Shown: piece after piece, positions 8,268-16,552 of the stretch
Layout of the letters: each line of letters opens with the position of its first letter
Numbering within the stretch: the stretch's first letter is position 1
Translations under genes and position numbers: made by a program
Source of the DNA: Pigmentiphaga humi
GTDB taxonomy: Bacteria; Pseudomonadota; Gammaproteobacteria; Burkholderiales; Burkholderiaceae_B
Direction of reading: 5' to 3'
DNA: 64,000 nt
Assembly: GCF_900606115.1 (NCBI RefSeq)
Contig: NZ_UWPJ01000015.1
Span: 62,001 to 126,000, forward strand
The notes under the pieces: generated by a model
Databases searched by the model: none
What the model saw: the letters and a program-made list of their open reading frames with translations, nothing else
What the model was told of the DNA's origin: nothing

Positions 8268-8797
8268 GCGACCCCCTTGTTGCGGACCTTCAGCTCTTCG
8301 AGCGAGTCGATGTCGGCGGCGTCGTCCATGGAGAAGCGGTCGCCGAAGTCGAACAGGTCGTCGTGCTGGAAGCCGTTCTCGTAGTACTGGAATTCCCACC
8401 AGTTGTGGTCCAGGTCTTCCAGGTAGAACGAGTAGACGCCGTGCATGTCCTGCACCGGCAGGACCTGGCGGATGCCGTACTTGTCCTGGTAGCGCAGCGC
8501 GTCGTCGTGCGCCTGGTCCACCGCTTCCTTGGTGGCCAGGTCCAGCCCCCAGTGATTGAGCAGGTTGGTCGGATGGACCTGGTCGCCCACTTCGACGCAG
8601 ATGATGTGGAAACGCATCGCCAGCCGCACCGCCATCGCCGGCTTGCCGTGGCGCACGCATTCCAGTCCGAGGAACTCCTCGTAGAAACGGCGCGAGGCCT
8701 TCAGGCTGTAGCACTCCAGCGTACCGTGCCCCAGGCAGAAAGGCTTGACGACGGACTCGTGGGCGGGCGTATCGACCCGGCAATTCTCAGGCAGCAT
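8264..8797 (-). CDS. VOC-superfamily (extradiol dioxygenase/glyoxalase fold) protein
   Basis: The 177-residue product carries one vicinal-oxygen-chelate unit. GHGTLECYSLKASRRFYEEF (His24) and the later NWWEFQYYENG (Glu) look like the first and last metal ligands of the family, with FHIICVEVGD between them. It could be a small extradiol dioxygenase or another metal-dependent lyase or isomerase; the length is short for a two-domain dioxygenase. It sits between the ferredoxin reductase gene (12 bases upstream) and the FAH-family gene (4-base overlap), which suggests a step in aromatic ring degradation. Confidence 0.82.
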   Translation of the reverse strand: MLPENCRVDTPAHESVVKPFCLGHGTLECYSLKASRRFYEEFLGLECVRHGKPAMAVRLAMRFHIICVEVGDQVHPTNLLNHWGLDLATKEAVDQAHDDALRYQDKYGIRQVLPVQDMHGVYSFYLEDLDHNWWEFQYYENGFQHDDLFDFGDRFSMDDAADIDSLEELKVRNKGVA

Positions 8798-8809
8798 GTC
8801 TATCTCCGG

Positions 8810-9820
8810 TTAAATGAATGCATCCGCGAAGAATTCCTCGACGGGCAGGCCGCAGGCCGCCGAGAAATCGCGCCGCGCCGAGTCCACGACGATGGGTGCG
8901 CCGCAGGCATAGACCTGATGGCCGGACATGTCGGGGAAATCTTCCATGGCCGCGTGGTGGACGAAGCCGGTGCGGCCCTGCCAGGCGCAGTCCGGGCCGG
9001 GCTCGCTGAGCACCGGCACGTAGCGCACGTTGGGGTGCTGCGCGGCCCATGATTGCGCCAGTTCGTGCATGTAGAGATCGGCGCGCCGGCGGCCGCCCCA
9101 GTACAGCGTGATGGGGCGCTGTACGCCGCGCTGGAGCGCGTATTCGATGACCGACTTGATCGGCGCGAAGCCGGTGCCCGAGGCCACCATGACGATGGGC
9201 TTGCGGCTGTCCTCGCGCAGGAAGAAAGAGCCCAGCGGCATTTCCAGCTTGTGGATCTCGCGCAGCTTCATGGTGTTGAAGACGTGCTCGGTGAACTGTC
9301 CGCCCGGCGTGAGGCGGATGTGCAGTTCGACCTGCCGCACGCCCTCGTTGTGGGGGATATTGGCCATGGAATAGCTGCGCCGGCTGCCGTCCGGCCGCAG
9401 GATGTCCAGGTACTGGCCGGCGCGGAACAGCATGGGCTCGTTCATCGGCAGGCCCAGCGTCACGATCATGACGTCGTCGGCGGCCTTTTCCATTTTCAGC
9501 ACGCGGGCCGGCATGAAGCGGGAGCGGATCGCCTGGGCGGGATCGAGCTCGTCGACCTGCACCACCAGGTCGCTGCGCGGCGTGGCCTTGCAGAGCAGGG
9601 CGCGTCCTTCGCGCCGGTCCTGTTCGCTCAGGTAGTTGGGATGCACGTCGCCGAAGTCGACGTCGCCGGCGACCACGGTTCCGCGGCAGGTCCGGCAGAC
9701 GCCGGAGCGGCAGCTATAGGGCAGGAACAGTCCGGCGTCCAGGCCGGCCTTCAGGACCGGCGTATCGGCGGAACAGGAGTACGTGCGGCCGCTGGGCTGC
9801 AGGGTGATGGTGTAGGCCAT
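8810..9820 (-). CDS. 2Fe-2S ferredoxin-NAD(P)H reductase (oxygenase electron-transfer component)
   Basis: This 336-residue protein has an N-terminal plant-type 2Fe-2S ferredoxin domain with Cys37, Cys42, Cys45 and Cys77 (SCRSGVCRTC and LLCKA), then an FAD-binding domain (RSYSMAN) and a NAD(P)-binding domain (VASGTGFAPIKSV, VYACGAP). This order is that of phenol hydroxylase, toluate dioxygenase and AscD-type reductases. It should pass electrons from NAD(P)H to a partner oxygenase. No oxygenase component is encoded nearby, which is unusual. The start at 9820 begins the ferredoxin domain; a Met 15 codons upstream has no better ribosome site. It is the first gene of the operon with the VOC and FAH genes. 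Confidence 0.92.
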   Translation of the reverse strand: MAYTITLQPSGRTYSCSADTPVLKAGLDAGLFLPYSCRSGVCRTCRGTVVAGDVDFGDVHPNYLSEQDRREGRALLCKATPRSDLVVQVDELDPAQAIRSRFMPARVLKMEKAADDVMIVTLGLPMNEPMLFRAGQYLDILRPDGSRRSYSMANIPHNEGVRQVELHIRLTPGGQFTEHVFNTMKLREIHKLEMPLGSFFLREDSRKPIVMVASGTGFAPIKSVIEYALQRGVQRPITLYWGGRRRADLYMHELAQSWAAQHPNVRYVPVLSEPGPDCAWQGRTGFVHHAAMEDFPDMSGHQVYACGAPIVVDSARRDFSAACGLPVEEFFADAFI

Positions 9821-9924
9821 GTGTCTCGGCTTGGCGCCGGTGCTTGGGCCGGCGCGTTCGTTCATGTCGGGACAGTCTAATGAGCTCGCTCCGGCGAAAC
9901 TATCGTTATGAAAGAAGGCTTGTT

Positions 9925-9939
9925 ATTAATGCGCTTAAT
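9925..9939. promoter_or_regulatory. Palindromic putative operator ATTAA-N5-TTAAT
   Basis: The 15-base site ATTAATGCGCTTAAT has perfect 5-base arms around TGCGC and lies about 105 bases upstream of the ferredoxin reductase start, in an AT-rich island. Its size fits a LysR T-N11-A box or another dimeric regulator. The cognate regulator is unknown; the NahR-like LysR at the far end of the operon is a candidate. Confidence 0.4.
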
Positions 9940-10097
9940 GCTCGGGTTATCCCAGGTATTTCCGGAGTTCGGCAGCCGGGCGGCGTGCGGGGGCAAGGCG
10001 AACTATTGATTGCAGCGATAGTGTGCCGATGACGCTTCCCCGCGCGCGCTTCATTTCAAGTTGAGACTCGGCTCCCGGGAGCAGCGCGCGCAAGGCT

Positions 10098-10103
10098 AGA
10101 ATC
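10098..10103 (+). promoter_or_regulatory. -10-like box TAGAAT before phosphoketolase
   Basis: TAGAAT lies 84 bases before the phosphoketolase ATG. The same hexamer precedes tadA and the OmpR-type regulator in this window. No convincing -35 element lies at 16-18 bases, so the promoter call is weak. Confidence 0.3.
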
Positions 10104-10187
10104 CCCGTAGCCGCCTTCCGGCCATGCCGGCGGGCCTTGCCGCCATCCGGCGCGCTTTCCGGCGCGCCAAGCGAGGAGGACGATCCC

Positions 10188-12587
10188 ATGCCCCAGTCTT
10201 TCCACGGCCGCGCCAGCGACGACGAACTGAACCTGATCGATACCTACTGGCGCGCGGCCAACTACATGACGGTCGGGCAGATCTATCTGCTGGACAATCC
10301 CTTGCTGCGCGAGCCCCTGCGGATCGAACACGTCAAGCCGCGGCTGCTGGGCCACTGGGGCACCTCGCCGGGCCTGAGCTTCATCTATGCCCACCTGAAC
10401 CGGGTCATCCGTGCGCGCGACGCCAACGTGATCTACGTGTGCGGCCCGGGCCATGGCGGGCCGGCGCTGGTGGCCAATACCTATCTGGAAGGCAGCTATA
10501 CCGAGCGCCATCCCGCCGTGGCCCTGGACGAAGACGGACTGCGCATGCTGTTCCGGCAGTTTTCGTTCCCGGGCGGGATACCGAGCCACGCCGCGCCGGA
10601 GGTGCCCGGATCCATACACGAGGGCGGCGAACTCGGCTATGCCTTGTCGCACGCCTATGGCGCGGCCTTCGACAATCCCGATCTGGTGGTCGCATGCGTG
10701 ATCGGCGACGGCGAGGCCGAGACCGGGCCGCTGGCGGCCGCATGGCGGTCCAATGCCTTCCTGAACCCGCGCCGCGACGGCGCGGTGCTGCCCATCCTGC
10801 ACCTGAACGGCTACAAGATCGCCAACCCGACCCTGATGGCGCGCATTCCCGAAGAAGAGCTGCGGCATTTCTTCCTCGGACACGGCTACGATCCGCTGTT
10901 CGTGCAGGGCGAGGAGCCGCGCGCCATGCATCGCCTGATGGCCGATGCAATGGACCGTGCGTTCGACCGCATCGCGGCCATCCAGAGGGAGGCGCGCAGC
11001 GGCGCCGCCGGGTCGGTGCAACGGCCCGCCTGGCCGGTGATCGTGTTGCGCTCGCCCAAGGGCTGGACCGGGCCGCGCGAGGTCGACGGCCTGCAGACCG
11101 AGGGCAGTTGGCGCTCCCACCAGGTGCCCTTGTCGGGCCTGGCCGACAAGCCCGGGCATCTGGCGCAGCTCGAGGCCTGGCTGCGCAGCTACCGGCCCGA
11201 GGAGTTGTTCGATGCCGCGGGCGCGCCCTTGGCGGCCTTGCGCGCGCTGGCGCCGCGCGGCGACCGCCGCATGGGCGCCAACCCGCATGCCAATGGCGGC
11301 CTGCTGCGCGTACCGTTGGAAATGCCCGCGCTGGAAGGCCATGCGCTCGACGTGGCACAGCCCGGCGCGACGCGGGGCGAGGCCACGCGCGCCATGGGCA
11401 GCCTGTTGCGCGGGGTCATGGAGGCCAATGCGCAGGCCGCCAATTTCCGCGTCGTCGGCCCCGACGAGACCGCGTCGAACCGGCTGCAGGCGCTGTTCCA
11501 GACCACCGGACGCGCCTGGATGGAGGAGCTCCTGCCCGGCGACGATCACCTGGAACGCGACGGGCGGGTGCTGGAGATCCTGTCCGAGCACACGTGCCAG
11601 GGCTGGCTGGAAGGCTATCTGCTGACCGGCCGCCACGGCCTGTTCTCCTGCTACGAAGCCTTCATCCATATCGTCGACTCCATGTTCAACCAGCATGCCA
11701 AATGGCTGGACGCGAGCCGCGAGATTCCCTGGCGCGAGCCCATCGCCTCGCTCAATTACCTGCTGACCAGCCACGTCTGGCAACAGGACCACAACGGCTT
11801 CAGCCACCAGGACCCGGGTTTCGTGGACGTGGCGCTGAACAAGAAGACCGACATCGTCAGGGTGTACCTGCCGCCGGACGCCAACACCCTGCTGTGCGTG
11901 ACCGACCACGTGCTGCGGACCTGGGACCGCATCAACATCATCGTGGCAGGCAAGGCGCCCGCGTGGCAGTGGCTGTCGCTGGACGCGGCCAGGCGGCACT
12001 GCGCGGCGGGCATCGGCGTCTGGGAATGGGCGTGCCGGGGCGATCCGGATGCGCCGGATCTCGTCATGGCCTGCGCGGGCGACGTCCCGACTCAGGAAAC
12101 GCTGGCTGCCGTGCAGTTGCTGGGGCAGCACCTGCCCGCGCTGAACGTGCGCGTGGTCAACGTGGTCGACCTGATGACGCTGCAGCCGGCCGAGGTCCAT
12201 CCCCATGGCCTGGCGGACGCGGCCTACGATGCGCTGTTCCCGCCCGGCGTGCCGGCGATCTTCGCCTACCACGGCTACCCGTGGACCATCCACCGGCTGT
12301 GCTACCGGCGCGCCCACCACGCCAACCTGCACGTGCGCGGCTATCGCGAGGAAGGCACGACCACCACGCCTTTCGACATGACGGTGCTCAACGGGCTGGA
12401 CCGCTTCCATCTGGTTCAAAGCGCGCTCGAGCGCCTGCCGGCGCTGGACGATGCGGGGCGGACCCTGCAAGCCGCCATGGACGCCAGGCTGGCCGAGCAC
12501 CATGCCTACATCCGCGCCCATGGCCAGGACATGCCCGAGGTGCGCGACTGGCGCTGGCTGGCCGCGCACGGCGGCGTTTCCCCCTAG
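10188..12587 (+). CDS. xfp: Phosphoketolase (xylulose-5-phosphate/fructose-6-phosphate)
   Basis: The 799-residue product has the standard length of Xfp phosphoketolases, thiamine-diphosphate enzymes that split xylulose 5-phosphate (and often fructose 6-phosphate) with phosphate to acetyl phosphate plus an aldose phosphate. Family motifs are plain: [18 protein letters not shown] near residue 90, [15 protein letters not shown] near 180 for cofactor binding, and [14 protein letters not shown] in the C-terminal half. The ATG has a strong AGGAGGA site 7 bases upstream. It acts in the cytoplasm. A polysaccharide deacetylase gene follows after 11 bases. No acetate kinase or phosphotransacetylase gene is adjacent. 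Confidence 0.95.
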   Translation: MPQSFHGRASDDELNLIDTYWRAANYMTVGQIYLLDNPLLREPLRIEHVKPRLLGHWGTSPGLSFIYAHLNRVIRARDANVIYVCGPGHGGPALVANTYLEGSYTERHPAVALDEDGLRMLFRQFSFPGGIPSHAAPEVPGSIHEGGELGYALSHAYGAAFDNPDLVVACVIGDGEAETGPLAAAWRSNAFLNPRRDGAVLPILHLNGYKIANPTLMARIPEEELRHFFLGHGYDPLFVQGEEPRAMHRLMADAMDRAFDRIAAIQREARSGAAGSVQRPAWPVIVLRSPKGWTGPREVDGLQTEGSWRSHQVPLSGLADKPGHLAQLEAWLRSYRPEELFDAAGAPLAALRALAPRGDRRMGANPHANGGLLRVPLEMPALEGHALDVAQPGATRGEATRAMGSLLRGVMEANAQAANFRVVGPDETASNRLQALFQTTGRAWMEELLPGDDHLERDGRVLEILSEHTCQGWLEGYLLTGRHGLFSCYEAFIHIVDSMFNQHAKWLDASREIPWREPIASLNYLLTSHVWQQDHNGFSHQDPGFVDVALNKKTDIVRVYLPPDANTLLCVTDHVLRTWDRINIIVAGKAPAWQWLSLDAARRHCAAGIGVWEWACRGDPDAPDLVMACAGDVPTQETLAAVQLLGQHLPALNVRVVNVVDLMTLQPAEVHPHGLADAAYDALFPPGVPAIFAYHGYPWTIHRLCYRRAHHANLHVRGYREEGTTTTPFDMTVLNGLDRFHLVQSALERLPALDDAGRTLQAAMDARLAEHHAYIRAHGQDMPEVRDWRWLAAHGGVSP

Positions 12588-12598
12588 CAGAGGCAAGG

Positions 12599-13579
12599 AT
12601 GCGTTTTTCTTCTGTTTGCGCTGTTCTATCGGTCTGCCTGTCGGCGGCCCTGCTTGCATGGGCGGCCCCGGCATCGGCGCAGCAGCCGCCGTCCGGGGCG
12701 CGCACGGTGGCCATCACCATCGACGACCTCCCATACGCCGGCATCTCGGAACTGCCTGCCACGGAGCAGGGCCGCCAGGTCGTGCGCGACGCCAATGCCA
12801 GGATGCTCGACGCGTTGCGCGCCTACCAGGCGCCCGCCACCGGATTCGCGATCGAACTGGGCGTGCAGATCGCGGGCGATGCGGGCCGCGCGGTGCTGGA
12901 CGACTGGGTGCGCGGTGGCATGGCACTGGGGAACCACACCTATTCCCATGCGGACATCCGCGCGCTCGACATGGCCGGCATACGGGCCGAAGTGGAAAAG
13001 GGCGAGGCGTCCATCGTGCCGGCCATGGCGCGCGGCGGACAGCCGGTGCGCTTCGTGCGGTTCGCGATGAACCTGACGGGCGAGTCGCCGGACAAGCGCG
13101 ACGGCATTGCCGCCTACCTGGGCGCACGCGGCTACCGCATCGCCCCGGTCACCATCGATGCCAGCGACTACGTGTTCGATGCGGCCTACCGGCATGCGCT
13201 GCGGACGAGCGATGGCGCGGCGGCGGAACGCATCGCGCAGGCCTATCTGGCGCATTGCGGCGCGACGATCGATTTCTTCGCCGCGCTGGACCGGCGGGTG
13301 CTGGGCTACGAGCCGCCGGCCATCCTGCAGATCCATGTGAATCCGCTCAACGCCCGGCTGCTGGGGGCGGTGCTGGCGCTGTTCAAGCAACGGGGCTATG
13401 GCTTCGTGACGCTGCAACAGGCGATGGCGGACCCGGCCTATGTCCGGCCCGCCTCGTTCGTGGCGCCATACGGGCCGGTGTGGGGATACCGCTGGGCCCA
13501 GGAGCTCGGGAAGAACCCGGGAGCGGAACAGCCGCCCGGGGTGCCCGACTGGGTGGCCCGCTACGCCGCGGGAGGCTGA
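12599..13579 (+). CDS. Secreted polysaccharide deacetylase family protein
   Basis: This 326-residue protein begins with a Sec signal peptide (about 1-28, ending ASAQ) and then shows the NodB-homology motifs: TIDDLPYAG near residue 40 (catalytic and metal Asp) and LGNHTYSHADI (metal His). The usual RxPY segment reads VRFAMNL, so motif 3 is degenerate. The substrate, likely an N- or O-acetylated glycan or cell-wall polymer, cannot be named. The ATG lies 11 bases after the phosphoketolase stop, so the two are probably cotranscribed. The 3' end overlaps the convergent ABC transporter gene by 19 bases. Confidence 0.87.
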   Translation: MRFSSVCAVLSVCLSAALLAWAAPASAQQPPSGARTVAITIDDLPYAGISELPATEQGRQVVRDANARMLDALRAYQAPATGFAIELGVQIAGDAGRAVLDDWVRGGMALGNHTYSHADIRALDMAGIRAEVEKGEASIVPAMARGGQPVRFVRFAMNLTGESPDKRDGIAAYLGARGYRIAPVTIDASDYVFDAAYRHALRTSDGAAAERIAQAYLAHCGATIDFFAALDRRVLGYEPPAILQIHVNPLNARLLGAVLALFKQRGYGFVTLQQAMADPAYVRPASFVAPYGPVWGYRWAQELGKNPGAEQPPGVPDWVARYAAGG

Positions 13580-15510
13580 TCCCTGCCGAGCGGCGCGCCT
13601 TTGCGCTCCAGTTCGCCATGGGCGGCCTCGGAACGCGCCGCCGCGTCGGCTTGCGCCTCGATGCCCGTAGCGGCTTGCGCCGGCAGGGCGGGGCGGGCAT
13701 CGTCGTCCAGCAGCAGGCCGCGCGCCAGTTCCAGCGCCTGGCGTTCGAACAGTCGGCGGTAGATGCCGTGTTCCAGGCGGATCAGTTCGTCGTGGCGGCC
13801 TTCCTCGGCCACGCGGCCGCGGTCCATGACCAGCAGCCGGTCCAGTGCCTGGACCGTAGACAGCCGATGCGCGACCACCAGCGTGGTCCGGCCCTGCATG
13901 AGCCGCTGCATGGCTTGCTGGATCAGCATCTCGCTTTCGCTGTCCAGGCTGGAGGTCGCCTCGTCCAGGATCAGAATGGGCGCGTCGGCCAGGAAGGCCC
14001 GCGCCAGCGCGACCCGCTGGCGCTCCCCGCCGGACAGCTTGATGCCGCGCTCGCCCACGAGCGTCTGGTAGCCGCGCGGCAGCGCCGCGATGAAGCCGTG
14101 CGCATGCGCCAGCCGGGCCGCCTGCTCGATCTCTGCCTGGCTGGCGCCGGGCCTGGCGTAGGCGATGTTCTCGGCCAGGGTGCGGTGGAACAGCACGGGC
14201 TCCTGCTGCACGATGGCGATCTGCTGGCGCAGCGAGGCCTGCCGGACCCGGGCGATGTCCTGTCCGTCTATCGTGATGCGGCCGCCATTCACGTCGTACA
14301 GCCGCTGGATGAGCTTGATGAAGGTGGTCTTGCCCGAACCCGAGTGGCCGACCAGCCCGACGCGTTCGCCCGGCGCGATGCGAATGGAAAAATCGCGGTA
14401 GAGCGGGCGGTCGTGGGCGCCGTAGCGGAAGTCCACATGTTCGAAGCGGATCTCGCCCTGCGTGATGGCGATGGGCGGCGCCCCCGGCGCATCGTCGATG
14501 CCCAGCGGCTGGCCTTCCAGCGCCACCAGCTCTTCCATGTCGTTGACCGAGCGCTGCAGGTTGCGGATGTTCATGCCTATGTCGCGCAGGTAGCCTTGCA
14601 GCACGAAGAAGGTGGTCAGCGCGAAGGTGATGTCGCCCACGCTGGTCTGGCCGCGCGTCCACAGCAGCAGCGCGGTGCCGAGTATGCCGGCCTGCATCAG
14701 CACCAGCATCGCCCCTTGCAGGCCGCCGTTGAGCGTCCCGCGCACCCAGGTGCGGCGCGTGCGCAGCCGCCACTTGCCCACGATCCGCGCCAGGCGGGCT
14801 TCTTCGCGTTCTTCGGCGCCGAAGGCCTTGACCACGGTGTTGCAGGTCACCGCATCCGCCAGCGCGCCGCCCATGCGCGTGTCCCAACTGTTGGCCAGGC
14901 GCGCGGACGGCGCGACGAAGCCCAGCGACATGGCGGTCACGATGGCGATGTAGAGCAGCGCGCTCGCTCCGACCACGACGCCCATCAGCGGCCAGCGCGC
15001 CCACAGCATGGCGGTCGAGCCCAGCAGCATGACCAGCGAGGGCAGCAGCGCGATCAGCAGAGTGTCGTTGAGCAGGTCGAGCGCCCACATGCCGCGCGTG
15101 ATCTTGCGTACGGTCGAGCCGGCGAAGCTGTTGGCATGCCAGTCGGTGGAGAAGCGCTGGACGCGGTGGAAGGCATCGGCGGAAATGCGGCTCATCATCT
15201 TCAGGGTGAGCGCGATGATGTTCATGAACATGACCTGCCGCAGCAGGGTCGCGCCTATGCCCAGTCCGGCCAGCGTCCAGAATGCGGTCAGCGCCGCGTG
15301 CCAGGCCTGCGCGTCGCTGGCGGGGCCGGACGCCACCGCATCGACCAGCCGGCCGGCGTACAGCGGGGCCAGCACCGTGGCGCCGGTGGACAGCAGCACG
15401 GCGGCGATGATGAGCAGGATGCGCCAGGGCTGGCGGCCCCAGTGGCGGAAGGTGAAGCCCAGGACGGTCCGGAAGGACTGCCCGCGCAGGTCGGATTTCT
15501 TGGAGGGCAT
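13561..15510 (-). CDS. ABC exporter, fused permease-ATPase (MsbA-like)
   Basis: The 649-residue half-transporter has six membrane helices in the first 330 residues, starting near RQPWRILLIIAAVLLSTGATVL, and a nucleotide-binding domain with Walker A (GHSGSGKTTFIKLI), the Q-loop, signature LSGGERQRVALARAFL, Walker B (PILILDEATSSLD) and the H-loop VVAHRLSTV. It would act as a homodimer exporting a lipid, drug or peptide. The start at 15,510 directly precedes the polar N-terminal segment; the upstream frame is Pro/Ala-rich and unlikely. The gene is monocistronic and divergent from the ketopantoate reductase gene 112 bases away. Its last six codons read antisense to the deacetylase end. Confidence 0.93.
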   Translation of the reverse strand: MPSKKSDLRGQSFRTVLGFTFRHWGRQPWRILLIIAAVLLSTGATVLAPLYAGRLVDAVASGPASDAQAWHAALTAFWTLAGLGIGATLLRQVMFMNIIALTLKMMSRISADAFHRVQRFSTDWHANSFAGSTVRKITRGMWALDLLNDTLLIALLPSLVMLLGSTAMLWARWPLMGVVVGASALLYIAIVTAMSLGFVAPSARLANSWDTRMGGALADAVTCNTVVKAFGAEEREEARLARIVGKWRLRTRRTWVRGTLNGGLQGAMLVLMQAGILGTALLLWTRGQTSVGDITFALTTFFVLQGYLRDIGMNIRNLQRSVNDMEELVALEGQPLGIDDAPGAPPIAITQGEIRFEHVDFRYGAHDRPLYRDFSIRIAPGERVGLVGHSGSGKTTFIKLIQRLYDVNGGRITIDGQDIARVRQASLRQQIAIVQQEPVLFHRTLAENIAYARPGASQAEIEQAARLAHAHGFIAALPRGYQTLVGERGIKLSGGERQRVALARAFLADAPILILDEATSSLDSESEMLIQQAMQRLMQGRTTLVVAHRLSTVQALDRLLVMDRGRVAEEGRHDELIRLEHGIYRRLFERQALELARGLLLDDDARPALPAQAATGIEAQADAAARSEAAHGELERKGAPLGRDQPPAA

Positions 15511-15592
15511 GAGGGGAGGCAGTCTATCAAGCCGGCCGGGGCCAGGCAACGCGGCGCCGGCGCACGTGGCGGCGCCCCGACGCGGGCCGCGC

Positions 15593-15598
15593 GATAAT
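15593..15598 (+). promoter_or_regulatory. -10-like box GATAAT before ketopantoate reductase
   Basis: GATAAT lies 24 bases before the ATG at 15,623, a normal promoter distance, followed by an AGGAG ribosome site. No clear -35 element is seen. Confidence 0.35.
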
Positions 15599-15622
15599 CC
15601 GGGTTCGGTTGCAGGAGCAGAC

Positions 15623-16522
15623 ATGGATATTGCAGTAATGGGCGCCGGCGCGGTCGGCTGCTACTACGGCGCGATGCTGGCGCGCGCCGGACATCGCGTC
15701 GTGCTGATCGGCCGCCCCGGCCACGTGGAGGCCGTGCGCCGGCGCGGCCTGCTATGGGAGACGCAAACCTCGCGGGAGTACGTGCCTGCGCAGGCGAGCG
15801 AGCAGCCGGAGGCGGTCGCCGGCGCAGAACTGGTGCTGTTCTGCGTGAAGTCGACCGACACCGAGGAGGCGGGAGGCCAGATCCGGGCGCATCTGGCGCC
15901 CGATGCGGCGGTCCTGAGCCTGCAGAACGGCGTGGACAATGCCGAGCGGCTGCAGGCGCTGCTGCCGCAGCCCGTGGTGCCCGCCGTGGTCTACGTGGCG
16001 GTGGAAATGGCCGGCGCCGGGCACGTGCGCCACCATGGCCGCGGCGAGCTGGTGCTGGGGCCGTCGGTGCGCAGCGACGCGGTCGCCGCGGCATTCAGGG
16101 CGGCCGCCGTCCCGACCGAGGTGTCGCCCAACGCCATCGGCGAGCTGTGGGCCAAGCTGGTGCTCAACTGCGCCTACAACGCGCTGTCCGGCATCGCGCA
16201 GACGCCGTACGGCCGGTTGGTGCAGGGCGTGGGCGTGGTGGACGCGATGCGCGACGTCGTGGACGAGTGCCTGGCGGTGGCCGCGCGCATGGGCGTCTCC
16301 ATTCCGGGCGATACCTGGGAAGCGGTGCTGGGCATCAGCCGCAGCATGGCCACCCAGCTTTCGTCCACGGCCCAGGACATGGCGCGCGGCAAGCCCAGCG
16401 AGATCGACCACCTGAACGGCTACATCGTCCGCAAGGGCGCCGAACTGGGCGTGCCGACGCCCGTGAATCGGGTGCTGCATGCCCTGGTGCGGCTGATGGA
16501 ATCCCGCCAGGACGCCGGCTGA
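15623..16522 (+). CDS. 2-dehydropantoate 2-reductase family protein
   Basis: The 299-residue product starts with the Rossmann motif VMGAGAVGCYYG and contains FCVKSTDTEEA, LQNGVDNAERL and the ELWAKLVLNCAYNALSGI region that carries the catalytic Lys of ketopantoate reductases; the C-terminal domain ends with KPSEIDHLNGYIV, typical of PanE/ApbA proteins. It would use NADPH to reduce 2-dehydropantoate to pantoate for coenzyme A synthesis. Genomes of this group often carry several paralogues, so this may act on another 2-oxo acid, and no panE symbol is given. It stands alone, convergent with the P-type ATPase gene 30 bases away. Confidence 0.9.
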   Translation: MDIAVMGAGAVGCYYGAMLARAGHRVVLIGRPGHVEAVRRRGLLWETQTSREYVPAQASEQPEAVAGAELVLFCVKSTDTEEAGGQIRAHLAPDAAVLSLQNGVDNAERLQALLPQPVVPAVVYVAVEMAGAGHVRHHGRGELVLGPSVRSDAVAAAFRAAAVPTEVSPNAIGELWAKLVLNCAYNALSGIAQTPYGRLVQGVGVVDAMRDVVDECLAVAARMGVSIPGDTWEAVLGISRSMATQLSSTAQDMARGKPSEIDHLNGYIVRKGAELGVPTPVNRVLHALVRLMESRQDAG

Positions 16523-16552
16523 GCGCGCGCCGCGGCGGTTCGCGCGTCCCGC

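Larger units (their letters stand above)
9821..10187. other. Divergent intergenic region between reductase operon and phosphoketolase
   Basis: No gene is seen in these 367 bases. The half next to the reductase is AT-rich for this genome (about 9,890-9,960) and holds the palindrome listed separately. The half next to phosphoketolase has a TAGAAT box and a strong AGGAGGA ribosome site at 10,174-10,180. Promoters for both operons should lie here. Confidence 0.6.

Noticed and set aside
12626-15088. 820-codon minus-strand frame across deacetylase and ABC exporter
   Set aside because: It is a GC-skew shadow; both real genes have complete family motifs in other frames.
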